DNA of 64,000 nt from Chrysoperla carnea (lineage: Eukaryota > Arthropoda > Insecta > Neuroptera > Chrysopidae): contig NC_058337.1 in assembly GCF_905475395.1 (NCBI RefSeq), positions 11,458,983 through 11,522,982 of the forward strand. The letters run 5' to 3'. The translations under genes and the position numbers were made by a program. Below the pieces are notes generated by a model, which was not told where the DNA came from, searched no databases, and saw nothing but the letters and a program-made list of their open reading frames with translations. Positions 34,819-46,634 of the stretch are shown one piece after another; the stretch's first letter is position 1, and each line of letters starts with the position of its first letter.

Positions 34819-37375
34819 ATGTTTATTTTAACATCCAAATGGAATATTTACAAAAGGCATTTAACAGTGACGACCAAAATGTTCATATCATATGTGCAGG
34901 GTCAATCTCCCAAACCTAAAATTCGAGAATATTTTTATTTTATCGATCATCAAGGAATGGTAACTATAAAATTAATGCAAAATTTTTTACTAACATTTAA
35001 AAAGATTAATTTATTTAACTAAAAATTTATAAATCATTAATTATCATTTGTAAGTCCAAAATAAATTTTGTACCATTTTGTACAGATTCATACAAAACTA
35101 AATAACATAATCAAAAATAAAATTCGTAATTACTATAGATATGAATAAAAATATAGTCTAGTAAATCACAGACATATATACAATAGACCACTAATCAGTA
35201 CCATGCACTAAGATAATATAAAGACAAGTATTCTAATCCTGCAATGCTGAATATTTCTTGTTAAAAGCTCATGAACATTCTACAGATGCTATAATGATTT
35301 TTCATAGCTAGTGAAAACTTCTTCGGCTTTTTTCAGAAGTTGATATACTGCCTCACTAGGATGGTTAAAGTGGCCAGAATTTATTGCATCTGTGTGATCA
35401 GAGCTTGCATTTGTTAAAGGTACTGGATAATTAATTGCTCTTTCACATACTTCGCAATCAAGGAGGATGAAACAAATACTGCTCAACCACAAATGATAAT
35501 AGAGTCCGTATTTTTGAATTTCTGTTAATTCACAATTATCAGATATTTCGATGATATATTGTGTTTCATCAACTAAACAATAAAGGAAGCTCTTTAATTT
35601 TTTGACGCAGAAATTCGTCTTCTCTCTCGCTTTGCATATCGCATCCACTTACAAGCTAGCGTTCTCTAAATTAATTTCTTAAAGATATGGTATGACGTCA
35701 TATGGGTCAAATGTATGTAATTAAGATTTATAATTTTATGGTTATGAATTCTTATCTATATCTTTATTTTGTTAATTGTTGCAGTTATTGTTACTTCTTA
35801 GTCTCCAGTATTAGGAGAATATAAAAACTGTTTCATTCGAAAATTCGCCTGTTCATAATTATAACTAATTTTGTTACTCTTGGTTGGTTATTTATTATAG
35901 TGGATTTGAGATTTTAAATTTCAATTATTCAGGGAAGGGCTATTACACCTCCCCTACTACCCCCTCTGCATCCGTTATTTTCCCTTCTGTATTTTTATAA
36001 TACCTGGATTAATTTAATATAATTTTTAGTAATTTTTATACTATCTATATATATGAAGTATATCAAGGTATACTAACTCTGGTGTAAAAAATTTTTGTAG
36101 AAAGAAGAATTCTGAAAGTCTTAGGAACTCTGAATTTCTCAACGTTTTCGGACTGTCAGAGTTATTCAAACTTAAGAGTCTGAATTAGGCAGTCCAAAAA
36201 CGTCGAGAAATCCAAAGTTATTCAGAGTTCCTAAGACTTTTCCACTTTTTCAGTTTTTAAGACTTTTCTTTCTTCAAATATTTTTTCCACCAGAGAAGTT
36301 TAGTCTCAAGTTTATAACGCTTAAAAATATGATGCTACGAACAATTAACTTTTGGTATAGGTGAGGTGTTCATAAAATCCATTTCCGGTTTTCCGTCATT
36401 TTCCATTGATGATTTGCTGTTATAGCTATATTGTTTGGGTTAGCAATTTTTTCTACTTCAAAATGACTACGAACTAGTTTCTGTGTAGAACAAGTCGATC
36501 CTCATCAATATCGGATCCAAAAAACTCCAATACTTCTTTTTGAAATTCGTCATGCCTATAAAGAAAACTCTTTGTATAAGAACTCATCGATTAATCACTT
36601 TTGATACTTTTTGATTATGTTATTTTAGCTTGTTTGTTTACGTAGAGCACTATAAACTAGGGATGAGAAAGATATCAATAATCTATGAGATCGGTGTATT
36701 TCCACCCCTTTTATCTGTATAAATGTATGTTTGACAGGCGGGTAAATTCAAATTATTCGAACCCCAAAATTATAGTAAATTAGTTAAGAAGTATGAAAGA
36801 TTACGGAGCTTATTTCGTACAGGATTCTCTAATAATTTTGTACAGGATTATATTACAAATAATCAATTAATTTTCAGTTATTTTTAGATGATGCAAGAAT
36901 TAAAAACTTCACATCATGCTTCAAAGACAAAAAATTCTTAGAGTTCTTCTTCAAACGTTTGCGAATAAATGATACTGGGAGATATATGGAAGATTTTCCT
37001 TATCTATCAATTTGTGGTCGCGAAAGAAATTTTATTCGATGTGATGATCTACCAATAGTCTACACACATGTAATCAAAAAAGGAAACGAAAATCATCTGT
37101 CGTATGCATATGCAGGAGATTTATTAAGTGTTAAATTTCAACCTGAAACAATTTATATGAAACCAGAAAATGGACGAATTTATCATCCAGCTCCTGATAA
37201 ATATAGTGGAATTGGATTAATTCGATCGAAGTTAGCAATTGAATTTAGTAAATATTTTGAATTTAGTAATAAAAATAGTGAAATACCTGAATATTTTACG
37301 TGGGATAATGAAAAGTATAAATTAAATCATGATTGGTACCAACAATTAAGTCAACAGAAAAAACAAATTAGCTAA
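34819..37375 (+). CDS. UPF0598 family protein (C8orf82 homologue)
   Basis: Two exons, 34819-34959 (residues 1-47) and 36878-37375 (48-212). The donor is ATG|GTAACT, the acceptor TTTTCAG|TTATTT, and the join is in phase 0. The 212-aa product matches the length of the human family member C8orf82 (about 216). Visible family signatures in order: YVQGQSPKPKIREYFYFIDH (about 25-44), LFLDDARIKNF (48-58), the strongly conserved ICGRERNFIRCDD (about 92-104), and NGRIYHPAP with GIGLIRS further on. The N-terminus is basic and hydroxylated (SKWNIYKRHLTVTTK), compatible with mitochondrial import. No catalytic residues are known for the family and the biochemical role is unknown. The gene is divergent from golgin-97. 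The 1.9-kb intron holds a nested minus-strand ORF and an interrupted Rep-1 copy. Confidence 0.92.
35289..35648 (-). pseudogene. unrecognised nested ORF, no ATG (exon or decayed gene)
   Basis: An open frame of 119 codons inside the intron of the UPF0598 gene, on the opposite strand. Composition is protein-like rather than low-complexity (YGLYYHLWLSSICFILLDCE ... EAVYQLLKKAEEVFTSYEKS), but I do not recognise a family. There is no Met anywhere in the frame; it opens at a GTG straight after a TAA. In an overlapping frame an ATG at 35635-35637 opens 22 codons (MQSEREDEFLRQKIKELPLL...) that also look like real protein and stop at 35569-35571. The two could be one protein broken by a frameshift, or the ORF could be a terminal exon. 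A perfect TATGACGTCATA palindrome (35691-35702) lies 43 bp upstream. Confidence 0.4.
35691..35702. promoter_or_regulatory. CRE-like palindrome TATGACGTCATA
   Basis: A perfect 12-bp palindrome containing the TGACGTCA CREB/ATF consensus, just upstream of the nested minus-strand ORF and inside the UPF0598 intron. Function is inferred only from the consensus. Confidence 0.4.
36030..36400 (-). mobile_element. Rep-1 copy interrupted by a MITE
   Basis: Rep-1 3'-end text (TATATCAAGGTATACTAA, inverse orientation) stops at about 36079 and resumes at about 36298 with TTTAGTCTCAAGTTTATAAC, followed by GTGTTCATAAAATCCATTTC. The missing junction is occupied by the foldback element at 36079-36298. Lies in the UPF0598 intron. 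Confidence 0.75.
36079..36298. mobile_element. MITE family E, copy 1 (nested in Rep-1)
   Basis: Ends ACTCTGGTGTAAAAAATTTT and AATATTTTTTCCACCAGAG. Inner inverted segments TCTTAGGAACTCTGAATTTC / CAGAGTTCCTAAGACTTTT make most of the 220 bp palindromic. The second copy is at 38550-38729. Confidence 0.8.
36474..36587 (-). other. 37-codon ORF in the UPF0598 intron, unrecognised
   Basis: ATG at 36585-36587 opens MSSYTKSFLYRHDEFQKEVL and continues with an acidic EFFGSDIDED stretch to a TAG at 36474-36476. The composition is protein-like. It may be a first exon belonging with the ORF at 35289-35648, but no convincing donor/acceptor pair was found and a Rep-1/MITE block lies between them. Confidence 0.25.
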
Positions 37376-37936
37376 TTTATTATTTACAAATCGCCATGCT
37401 TGCGAACCTTCGTAGTCTTATTGATAGCGAATTTTCTGAAATGAAGCAAGTGTACATTTTATTTAAAAAAATGATTATTTTTTATTTCGAACATATTTCA
37501 AAAAACTGTTCAAGTAAAGACACGCTAAAGTAAAAGCGCTGTTTGATAAAGGTAAAATATATTTATTTTCTTTACTTGAATAGTTTTTGGACAACTGTCC
37601 GAAACAATAGCAAATCGTTAAAAAGGCCTACCATTTTCTGTATTTGATATGATGTTTATAATAAAGAACAGAGAACTTCTAGGTACTAGAAAATTTTTTT
37701 TCGAAAAGCTCCCTAAATCCCGTAGAAGACTTGCAAAAAAAATTTGTATGCAGTTTCTGAAAAAATGTTACCTTTTTAATGGAAGAAACAACTTCCTAAT
37801 TTAAGTGTACTCCTGGATTAACTAAAAAATTTAAGTGTCCTCCTGGACTAACCTGGCTTTTAACCCAAGACTGCTTGCTTCCAATGTATTTTGAGTTTTC
37901 TTGCCTTTATAAATTTAAAAAAAAAACATAACACAG

Positions 37937-38115
37937 GAGCTGTGTTAGCTAAGCAAATTCCCTCAGAGATTCCCTTTTTATTTTTCGAAGAATTTTTATT
38001 TCGAAAAATAAGTGCCAAGAGAAAAAATTATACGAGTACTTTTTTGCTTAAAAAAACTGATCAAAAAATACAAAAATATTTTTTATTTTGAAAAAATTCA
38101 AAATTTTGTATTTGC
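37937..38115 (+). repeat. short interspersed repeat shared with 32990-33140
   Basis: Second copy of the repeat: GCTAAGCAAATTCCCTCAG, AGAATTTTTATTTCGAAAAA, CGAGTACTTTTTTGCTTAAA, ATTCAAAATTTTG. Confidence 0.6.
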
Positions 38116-38289
38116 ACACACCCTCCCCCCTTGTTTATCTGTCGATTTTTCTTATTAACAAACTTGACAATTCAAATACTAAAACTCTTCTTAATGCCAA
38201 ATTTTATTCAAATCGGACTAAAATTGCGACCGCGAGAGAGTTTACAGACACATAAAACGTATTTGACACATAGAACATCGAATTTTCTT

Positions 38290-38405
38290 GATATGTGTAT
38301 AAAAGAAAGTTATGACCCTTTTAGTGTAATAGTTGTTTGCTACGTTGTTTTTGTACTCCGCAAACACTGTTACACACATTACTTTCTTTTATACACATTA
38401 CTAAT
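38290..38405. repeat. inverted repeat, ~40-bp arms
   Basis: GTGTATAAAAGAAAGTTATG / CATTACTTTCTTTTATACAC and GTTTGC / GCAAAC pair around a short spacer. Probably a small MITE. Confidence 0.7.
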
Positions 38406-38549
38406 TTCGAAAAACATGGTGTTTTTAATACAAATTCTATCCATGCAAGTAAAAAAAAAAATAAAAAAGCATACTTAAAAGGTCCGCTGGAGCTTATAAA
38501 CAAACAGAATTAGGTAAATCGACACAATTTTCCCTCTTTTCTTCAACTG

Positions 38550-38729
38550 CCCTGGTGGAAAAAATATTTGAAGAAAAAATAAGTCTTAAAAACTCTAAAG
38601 TCTTAGAAACGCTGAAAAAGTCTTAGGAACTCTGAATTAGACAGTCCAAAAACGTTGAGAAATTCAGAGTTCCTAAGACTTTTTCAGAGTTTTTAAGACT
38701 TGACTTCAAAAATTTTTTCAGCCAGAGTG
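38550..38729. mobile_element. MITE family E, copy 2
   Basis: Ends CCCTGGTGGAAAAAATATTT and AAAATTTTTTCAGCCAGAG. Inner arms AAGTCTTAGGAACTCTGAAT / ATTCAGAGTTCCTAAGACTT. About 180 bp, almost entirely palindromic. Confidence 0.8.
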
Positions 38730-40019
38730 GTTCGTAATTGAATAATCAATATCTTTTTTTTATAAAAATTTGCTATAAATCGTTTATGCTCTATGACTTT
38801 TGGGCATTCCTTTATCAAAATTCGGAATCTGTGTAGTATTACATTTTTCAACCATTTTGACAGTTGCAAAATTCCTTTCATTTTTTCCACGCATTCTGTT
38901 CTCCACTTCCTTTTAACTTATATGACAAACAGAACTGTCGGAAAACATGAAAATCGAAAAAGTTGATTTCCATACATTCGATACTTGAGCCACAAAACTT
39001 ACCATTATCAATTCTCAAAATGTCAGACAAAAAGAATCGTGGAAATTTCGCTTCATTATGGGCATTATTTTAAATTATATTAAAAAATTTTGTTTCAATA
39101 TACAATTTATTTATAGTATTGTGGTATTTATTTCCTCTCGGAACAATTATGTCTATACTCAAAGTTAACAAAAATGTATTATACTAATTGTCATTAAAAA
39201 ATCATTTGTGCTTAATACGAGAAAATTCGTACAAATATAATAGAAAAAGTACAAAAAGTCATATTTAAACATCTGTTTTTTTTTTTTACATAAGTTCTCA
39301 CTTTGTTTATAATACCAACTCCACTTTCATTATTGAATGCGTTTCAAAAATGCGTTATGAATTTTCAAGGTATCTTTCAAAAATATTCTCTGATTCCAAA
39401 AATATCAAACCATGTAAAACTCACTATACTCTCAGCTAGTTTTTACGATATTAAAAAATTATCTCGACAGAATTTAAAAAAACAGTAGGAGAGTTGAGAC
39501 ATTGCTCTGTATGGATTTTAAATGTTGAATATTTGTGATCAATGATCAAAACCTAAATTAATATCTTAGTTATTTTAAATAAATTTTATGTTAACAGAAT
39601 GTCTTGTAAAATCATTAATCATATGTATCCACAAATGTATTTTAAAATACAGGAACCGCATTTTGTCAATTGATTCAAAAAAGCTTATAGATTAATGTCC
39701 CGGATGTTACCAGAAACACTATTGTTTCAATTTTTGTACATTTCCCCTTGTCCCCAGAAACAGTTAAATATCAATTTTTGAACCAGATAAAGCTATCCAA
39801 GATTTTTTGGATCATTTTACGTCATTAAGGCCTCTTTTTAAATAATTTTGGAAATATATTTTTAAATAAACACTACATGTTAAAAAAGTATCATAAAATG
39901 TACATTAATATTATGGATATAAAATCAATCTAATACTAGTTCATATCCCCCAATATTAGTTCATATTTTTATTCTTTTGAGGAAACTGATCTTGTAAGCC
40001 TTGATCTCTCGCGTTGAAT

Positions 40020-40340
40020 AAAAATAAAATAATTGAATCAGCAATTTTGAAAAGGGCACATGTCTGAATACTTAAACTTTTCCGGAAAAAAACAATTATT
40101 TTCTAATTAAGTATAATATTTAATAAAAATATTTTTGAGTTACATTTTGGGACATCATCTCTTAGAGTTGTGACCTTTTCAAAATTATTTCTGTACACGC
40201 CATGACGTTGACAATAGCAAAGCAATACCAAAGACATGCATTTTACAAACACAATTGGTACAGGGAAGCATTCAAAACATATTGTCATGAAAAAAACGAG
40301 ATGTGCCCTTTTCAAAATTGCTGATTCAATTTATTTTAAA
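40020..40340. repeat. foldback element, ~36-bp terminal arms
   Basis: ATTGAATCAGCAATTTTGAA plus AAGGGCACATGTC at the left, and GATGTGCCCTT plus TTCAAAATTGCTGATTCAAT at the right. The unpaired centre is about 240 bp. Confidence 0.75.
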
Positions 40341-40892
40341 GGGAAATTAATATTTGTTTTTATTCTAATTTCCATTATTACCCCAACAGAAAGTGATTCG
40401 ACTTAAAAAAAATCTTATGTAGATACCACATAACTCTCTTTTACATTTATAAACTGGTCAAAAAAGGTGCAGAACTAGAGGTTACATAATATTGCTAAAT
40501 TCTAAATTTCAACATTAGACGGCTAATGGTTTTTGAATTATGAAAATGTCCAAAATATTTGATATCGCTACCTTTCAAGGAAGTATAAAAGAGGGGTAAA
40601 ATTCAATTAAATTAATAAAATAAAATAATATAAAAATTTTGATGGACAGGCTAAGGCTCATGTAAAATATAAACAAACTTGTAATTATAGTAAAAGAATT
40701 AGCTATGAACTTTATTAACAACATTCCTAACAAGATCGTATTAGGAACCAAATATATCTTTAAAGCTTAAAAAACTAGTTTAAAAAAATAATATTAAAAT
40801 TGCACAATTTAAAAACAAATGTCTATAATATTATTTGTATGTACAATGTATTTTTAGTCTAAGAGCCTATCTATAGCGAAAAAAAAAAAATA

Positions 40893-41118
40893 GTTGAATT
40901 CCAACCTGCAGTCATTTCAGCAATTTTTCTTTACGTGGTAATATCACAAATATTTTAAGTGCCACAAAAAAAATTTAGGTCAACTTCAGAAAGGTGATTC
41001 ATGGCTGAACTGTTTCCACGCTAATACAACTCGCACTCGATCGATTTTTTTCGTATGTTAGGAAATAAACACCGACATCAGTATATTTGGACAAATGATT
41101 GCAAGTTGGAATACAACT
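40893..41118. repeat. short terminal inverted repeat element
   Basis: TTGAATTCCAACCTGCAGTC / GATTGCAAGTTGGAATACAA, ends about 225 bp apart. Includes GTTCCA-like text and a central CACTCGATCGATTTTT. Confidence 0.5.
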
Positions 41119-41529
41119 TTTTTTTTTTTCGATACACTGGCTCTTATAATAATTAGTGGAGCTCCTGGAGCATTAAACAAACAAAAAGCTCGGATTTCCG
41201 AGATAGTGATTGAAAATTAAAAAACATACATAGAATGTTTAGCTAATAATATATATGAAAAAGTTTACCTATTAAAAAATTGTGATCTCCATTTTTAACC
41301 CCCGAAGAGGCGTGTTATAAGTTTGTTTGACCGCTTTGCGTGCCTGTCTGTGGCATTTAATTTTTTTTTTCTTTGTTTGAGAGGTAATTTAACGAAGAGC
41401 GTTCTTAGTTAAGTTTAAATGCAAGTTTAAAATTTAAAAAAAAAAAGAAAACAAACAAACAGACAAATTAAAAATAGAATATTAAAAATTAGAAAAGTTT
41501 ATATAATCAACACAATTATGGCCTCCGCC

Positions 41530-42200
41530 TTTTAATTGGTTTTCGAAAATTTTTTTTTTTTCGACTTTCTAGCTTCAAAATTGACCGGCTGCCCATTCAA
41601 TCAAATGAAAAAGGAACTATCTTGTAAGTCGTTAAAGATAGAACAAAATTTTAAAAAGTTATTTCTTATAAAAAAATAAACAACTTTTGTTTGAAATATT
41701 TGTTTGTAAACATTACTGTTTACTCGTGAAGGCGTCTAGAAAATACCTTCAAAAATTTTTAATCATTCAATCAAATGAAAAAGGATCTATCTTATAAGCC
41801 GTTAGAGATAGAACAAAAATTTAAATGTAAAAGTTATTCCTTATAAAAAAATTAACAACTTTTATTTAAATCAGTTTTTGTAAAAAATGTTTCTTATAAA
41901 AAAATAAACAACTTTTGTTTGAAATATTTTTTCGTAAACATCACTTTCAAAAAGTACTCAGAAGATACTTTCAAAAATGACGAAATTGTCGAAAGTATTT
42001 TCTAGATTTTTTTTTTTCGTTTTTCGAGAATGTTTCACAAAACTACTAATTGACGCTACCTGGAAATTTTCAACTCCCTGCCTTGTATAGTTTTGTAGAA
42101 AATGAACACCAAAGTTTTGTCCTAATTTTCGCAGTCACGGGTAAACAGTGGTATATTTTTTTAAAGAAACATTTTTAACATTCAAACTTTTATTATATCT
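41530..42200 (+). repeat. Rep-1-related tandem block
   Basis: CATTCAATCAAATGAAAAAG plus ATCTATCTT(G/A)TAAGC plus AGATAGAACAAAA ... AAAAAATAAACAACTTTTGT repeats two to three times with drift. Similar to 3290-3790. Confidence 0.6.
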
Positions 42201-42350
42201 CTAACGGTTTAAGAGATCCCCATATAAGATTGACTGATGCTTCCCATTTACGAACTCAAACTCACTTTGTACGTCCTGAGTACGCTATAAAAACTTCCCG
42301 CTTGATATTTCTTACCTTGCTATATATTTCATATATACTATACTATTTTA
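42140..42350 (+). mobile_element. Rep-1 partial copy
   Basis: TCTCTAACGGTTTAAGAGAT, TACGTCCTGAGTACGCTATA, CTTGATATTTCTTACC and a truncated end ATATTTCATATATACTATAC. Its right end lies about 190 bp beyond the AKTIP stop codon. Confidence 0.65.
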
Positions 42351-42543
42351 AATATAATTATATGCTCAAATATATAATTTTTTTTTTAATAGAAAAATTA
42401 GGAGCACAAAAAAAGAGGTAAACTTCGCAATTTATGCTATTAAACACACAATCCCACTTCGACCATACAAATTCATTCACTATTACGGAAATCCGAGGTC
42501 AAAACTTCCAGGTACTCACTCCACCAAATTGTATATAAAAATG

Positions 42544-45500
42544 TTATGAATCTTGATCTTGGCTTGATTGATTGCACGTTTTACTTAATGGTTTAAAAGT
42601 ACCAGGTTCAACCCAAGAGTAACCAGTTGATCGATTATTTTCAGCTGGTGTCGGTTCTAATATAGCTAATCGTACAGGATCATGTTTGACATGATCATAT
42701 TGACTAAATTGTATATAATGTTTATCGGGTAAAGGTGGTACATCGTATACTTGTTTTACACTCGCATCAATATTGTCTTTAACTCTTTGTACAAATTCAT
42801 CTCGATTATTTAAGTACATGTCTTTTGCTTCAATGTTTATACAATGTTTTACAGAATGATCTAAATTCAAGAATATATACACTATGTATTGTAATAATTG
42901 CCATATATGTTCTTCACCTTTACGCCATTCTGGGAAACCACCACAAATATTCAATTCACCCGTTTCATTATTTATTAGTGGATGGAATACTTTGCTTTGG
43001 AAATCGACACGCTAAAAAATAAATAAAGTTCAGTTAAGGTTATTAATTAACTAATGGTAATTAGTCTAATAAAATTATGGTAATAAATAAAATCGTAATA
43101 AACATCATGGTATGGTAATAAATAAAAAATTTATGCATCTTTGAAATTTTCCACAGTTGTTTATTAGGTTGTAAAAACTTTGTAAACAAAAGAAGGAAGT
43201 ATTTTCGTTTTTTTTCGACTTTTTAGCTGTATGTGTAAGATGTGCGCCTACATTTTTCGTTTGAAGCATTTTTGATCGAGTTTCAAGTTATTTTTCGAGT
43301 TTCAAGCACATGTCAAAAAGCCACCCTTTTTTATTAATGGAAAGCTTATGAGCTATTTGAGGAAACGCAAGTAGTACTTTAAGTATTTGAGAAAACTTAA
43401 AAATTTATTTAGCTCGAGAGCAGTGCATTTTTTATCAGTAGTTTAATAATTGTTAAACTTGTTGCAGAAGAGCGCAAGTTAAAGTAAGCTCCTTTTAGAT
43501 TATCACCGAATTAGCAAACACCGTATACAAATAATGGAATTTTAACGCTTAGTTCTTAGCGCTTTTAGGCCGCGGACATTTTTATCTTGATACTTAGTAG
43601 AATCAATATTCAAATTTTTAGAAAGGTTGAGTTTACTTCAAAAATGATACCGTGCTCCAGTGCTTTTGCACTTTTCAAAGGACCTAGTGTCTTGATGTGA
43701 ACATCACGAAAATGTGTTTCAAAATTGTATAACACCCCAAATTTTCAAGTTATAGTGGAAAAACCGTTTTTCGTGTACTCCGCGAACTTAAACAATTGTA
43801 ACTCTGTCAACTTTTCCGTCTACCGAACTTCGATTAATTAACGGTTTTGAAAACTAAAAATATTGAGCTTTCGGAATATATATTTATCTATACTTTCTAC
43901 AAAAAAATTAGGACATGTTATAAAAGTTATCTAGTATTTACCCATTTTTTCATGTTTTTTACGGTTTGACGTCTTTTTTATGTAATAAATCCTCAAGAAT
44001 AATTACTTTCTTACAGTTATTATCAAAGAACCTACCTTGAATCAAAAATGCTAGGAATTATCCAAATCGGTTGTAAAATTTTCAAGTACGATTTTTGTAA
44101 ATAAGAAAATTTGATTCTCATCATATCTTATTTTCTTATTTTTCGATGTCTGATTTGTATCGATATCAGTGGTCATTTAGACATTTGATCAGCATTTAAT
44201 AAATATTTTCGAATCAACGAAGTTTAATTCGAATGCATTCAAAAGGTTGTTCAGGGATCTTTACTAAAGAATTAATTTGTTACTTACTGGAAATCCACTG
44301 TCAGGAAAAGTATCAGGTAATGTAATAGTAAATCGAAAAATGCCATCTTCATATATACCGCTTCTTACAAAAATAACTCCAAACCATACTATAAATAGAA
44401 GAAAAGATTTATTTTAGGCGGATCTTGGTTTAGGAATATTACCAGTGTGTGTTTCTGAACATAAGGTGGTTCAGAAACACACACTTCGATTCATTTTTAT
44501 AAGTTTAGCAAAATTTTAAAGTCCAAAAGAAATTAAATTTTGAAAAAGCACTTAAAAATGTAGGTTTTTAATTTTTAAAAAAGGTTTTTCGGAACCCATA
44601 TTCTCAGAGCACTTATATTATATATATATATATATATATACGGGGTTCCCGTTATGCGACCCGAAAGATTAAGGCTTAACTGCTTGATTTTAAGAAATTT
44701 TTTTTCTGGTATAGATGGTGACTTATTACATTTTAAAATTATTTTCGTAATGAATATTATGTCCGAAAAACATGAAAAGCATCAAAGTTGTGTTTTTTAA
44801 AAACGAACACCTTGTATATTATTTTATTTTCAGGTTCTACGAAATATTATCAAAATCATAAAAAAAATCAACGACGTATAGGGTGCACCATCTTTTATGT
44901 CGGTATGTAAACATTGAATAACATTTAACAAGCAACCGATTTTTGTATATGAGGTATTTTTATTCAATAGATCTTTTTCACATTTTTTTTTTCTTTTTTT
45001 TTTTAAATGAAAGTAAAAGTCTTGATAAATGGGCTAATTTTTTTCCCCGATTTTTTGGAGCCATATGACCGAGAAAACAGAATGAAAATCATTAAAATTC
45101 AAATTGGCGAAAACACACGAAGTTACACGAAGGTCGGTTTGACGTCATTTAAAGTTGATAATAATGATATATATTAATACGACTGTTGACACTGTTTTAT
45201 TGTCATTGCTTGTCGGATTGACATCACAGATCACGTGTGCAGTGGAGCCAAAAAAAATGTTTTAAATTATTTCAAATATTGTCACTTTTTAACAAGTTTT
45301 TTTGATAGTTTTTTCATTGTTAAAAATTCGTAATTTTTGAGTTCCAGGCTCTACTCGACCTATATTTTCATAAAAAATTAACAAAAAGCATTTCTGTTTT
45401 TCATGAAAAAGGTCTATTTGGTCCTTTGCAATTTATTTGGACTAGATTTTCAATACAAAATCAATCAAATGACCACCTCTACAGTCACTTTTTGGGCATG

Positions 45501-46281
45501 CAATGACGTTTAATAGATCTTGTATGAATTCTCTGTTCTCCAAATGTAACAATTTTGCTTATTAACGCCGCCAGAGAGTGTGAACTGGTTCTCCAACGAG
45601 TAGGAAACCCAAAACTGAACGGAAAAGAGCCACGAAGATTTGTGGTTCTTTATTTAGCTATCCCATTGTTTAAAAATCTTTAGGTATAAAACCCTTTGTT
45701 TAAAAATATTTAGGCATAAAATTTTCGTTATACTTACAAAAGGAACTTTTATAGGACGGAATAACATAAATGCCTTGTATATTTTCAGTTTGCAGCATTT
45801 TACTAAAATAAAAATAAGGAATTAATCTTTGAACTTAAGTTTTCGAAATTTTAATTAGGAGTGAGGCTATTCGTACACATACGGATCTCTAGCGTGAATA
45901 GAATATTTGCGTTTTCCAGTGTCCCATTTTTGAACGCAAGGGCTAAAAACAGAACCCAATCAACTCCACTATTGTCGATAAACTCAACCCAACTAACTTG
46001 TAATGATAATAACCAGCTTTTCAGATAATTTATCTTAAAAAGTATTTACGCTAAAGGTCCGCTAGAGACCCGCTTATGTACAAATAGCCTTATCGTTTAA
46101 TTATAATTTGTACGTACTATTCGGCTAATATAATATATTCCTGTTGGAATATTTTACATAGTTTATCAGTTTCAATGTCATGTACTAACATATTAGGCTC
46201 AACATTAGGTTCTGGTGGTAAAACACGTCGTAGTGAACCTTGTCGACGAAATTCTCCACTACTACTACTGCTTGTGTCAGC
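42544..46281 (-). CDS. AKTIP: AKT-interacting protein homologue (AKTIP/FTS, UEV fold)
   Basis: A member of the FTS family, an inactive E2-like protein that in animals joins Hook and FHIP proteins to link endosomes to dynein. Secure exons: 46118-46281, 45738-45802, 44288-44388 and 42544-43011. All are GT-AG and phase-consistent (0, 2, 1, 0). The product contains [83 protein letters not shown] and [11 protein letters not shown], which line up along human AKTIP. The first secure exon starts in phase 0 without an ATG, so an upstream exon exists; the best candidate is 46635-46661, giving 274 aa in total (human 292). A cysteine (C142 in that model) stands close to where E2 enzymes have their catalytic cysteine, which human AKTIP lacks. 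Confidence 0.92.
43170..43330. repeat. dispersed repeat fragment shared with 14690-14800
   Basis: Both regions contain TTTTTCGTT(C/T)GAAGCATTTT, a GATC/GATTAAA stretch, TCGAGTTTCAA and CA(T/C)ATGTCAA followed by AGCCACCCT or AGCACCCTG. It lies in the AKTIP intron between 43011 and 44288. Confidence 0.45.
44445..44484. repeat. perfect 16-bp hairpin in an AKTIP intron
   Basis: GTGTGTGTTTCTGAAC and GTTCAGAAACACACAC flank an 8-nt loop. The stem begins 57 bp from the acceptor side of the 44288-44388 exon (in the upstream intron on the minus strand). Confidence 0.8.
44612..44641. repeat. (TA)n microsatellite
   Basis: About 13 TA repeats, in an AKTIP intron. Confidence 0.9.
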
Positions 46282-46634
46282 CTAAAATTAAAAAAAAAGA
46301 AAACTTGATTAAATATTTATAATTTTCAGCTGTGTAATTAAATGTTTAATAGTATTTTTTCATTTGTTCACGGATACTCATTTTTTGTTAAATTTTTGTA
46401 GTTTTGTCCAATGGATTTAAATTTCAAACGGAAAATTACATGCATTAAATTATTTCATATCTTACTAGCAGAAAATTCAATTGATAATTAATAGATTGAA
46501 AAGAAATTAAAACAAATAATGCATAAATTAAAAATGATTAATTGCATTAAATACCAAATAATACAAATAATAATAAAGGTAAGTCATGGAAACGTTGTTA
46601 GATATATAATAAAAATAAATAAATAAAAGTTAAC

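Larger units (their letters stand above)
37376..42543. other. intergenic region between UPF0598 and AKTIP genes
   Basis: The two genes converge here (plus strand ends at 37375, minus strand ends at 42544). No third gene is evident. The stretch holds the repeats listed separately at 37937, 38290, 38550, 40020, 40893, 41530 and 42140; the remainder is AT-rich. Confidence 0.6.
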
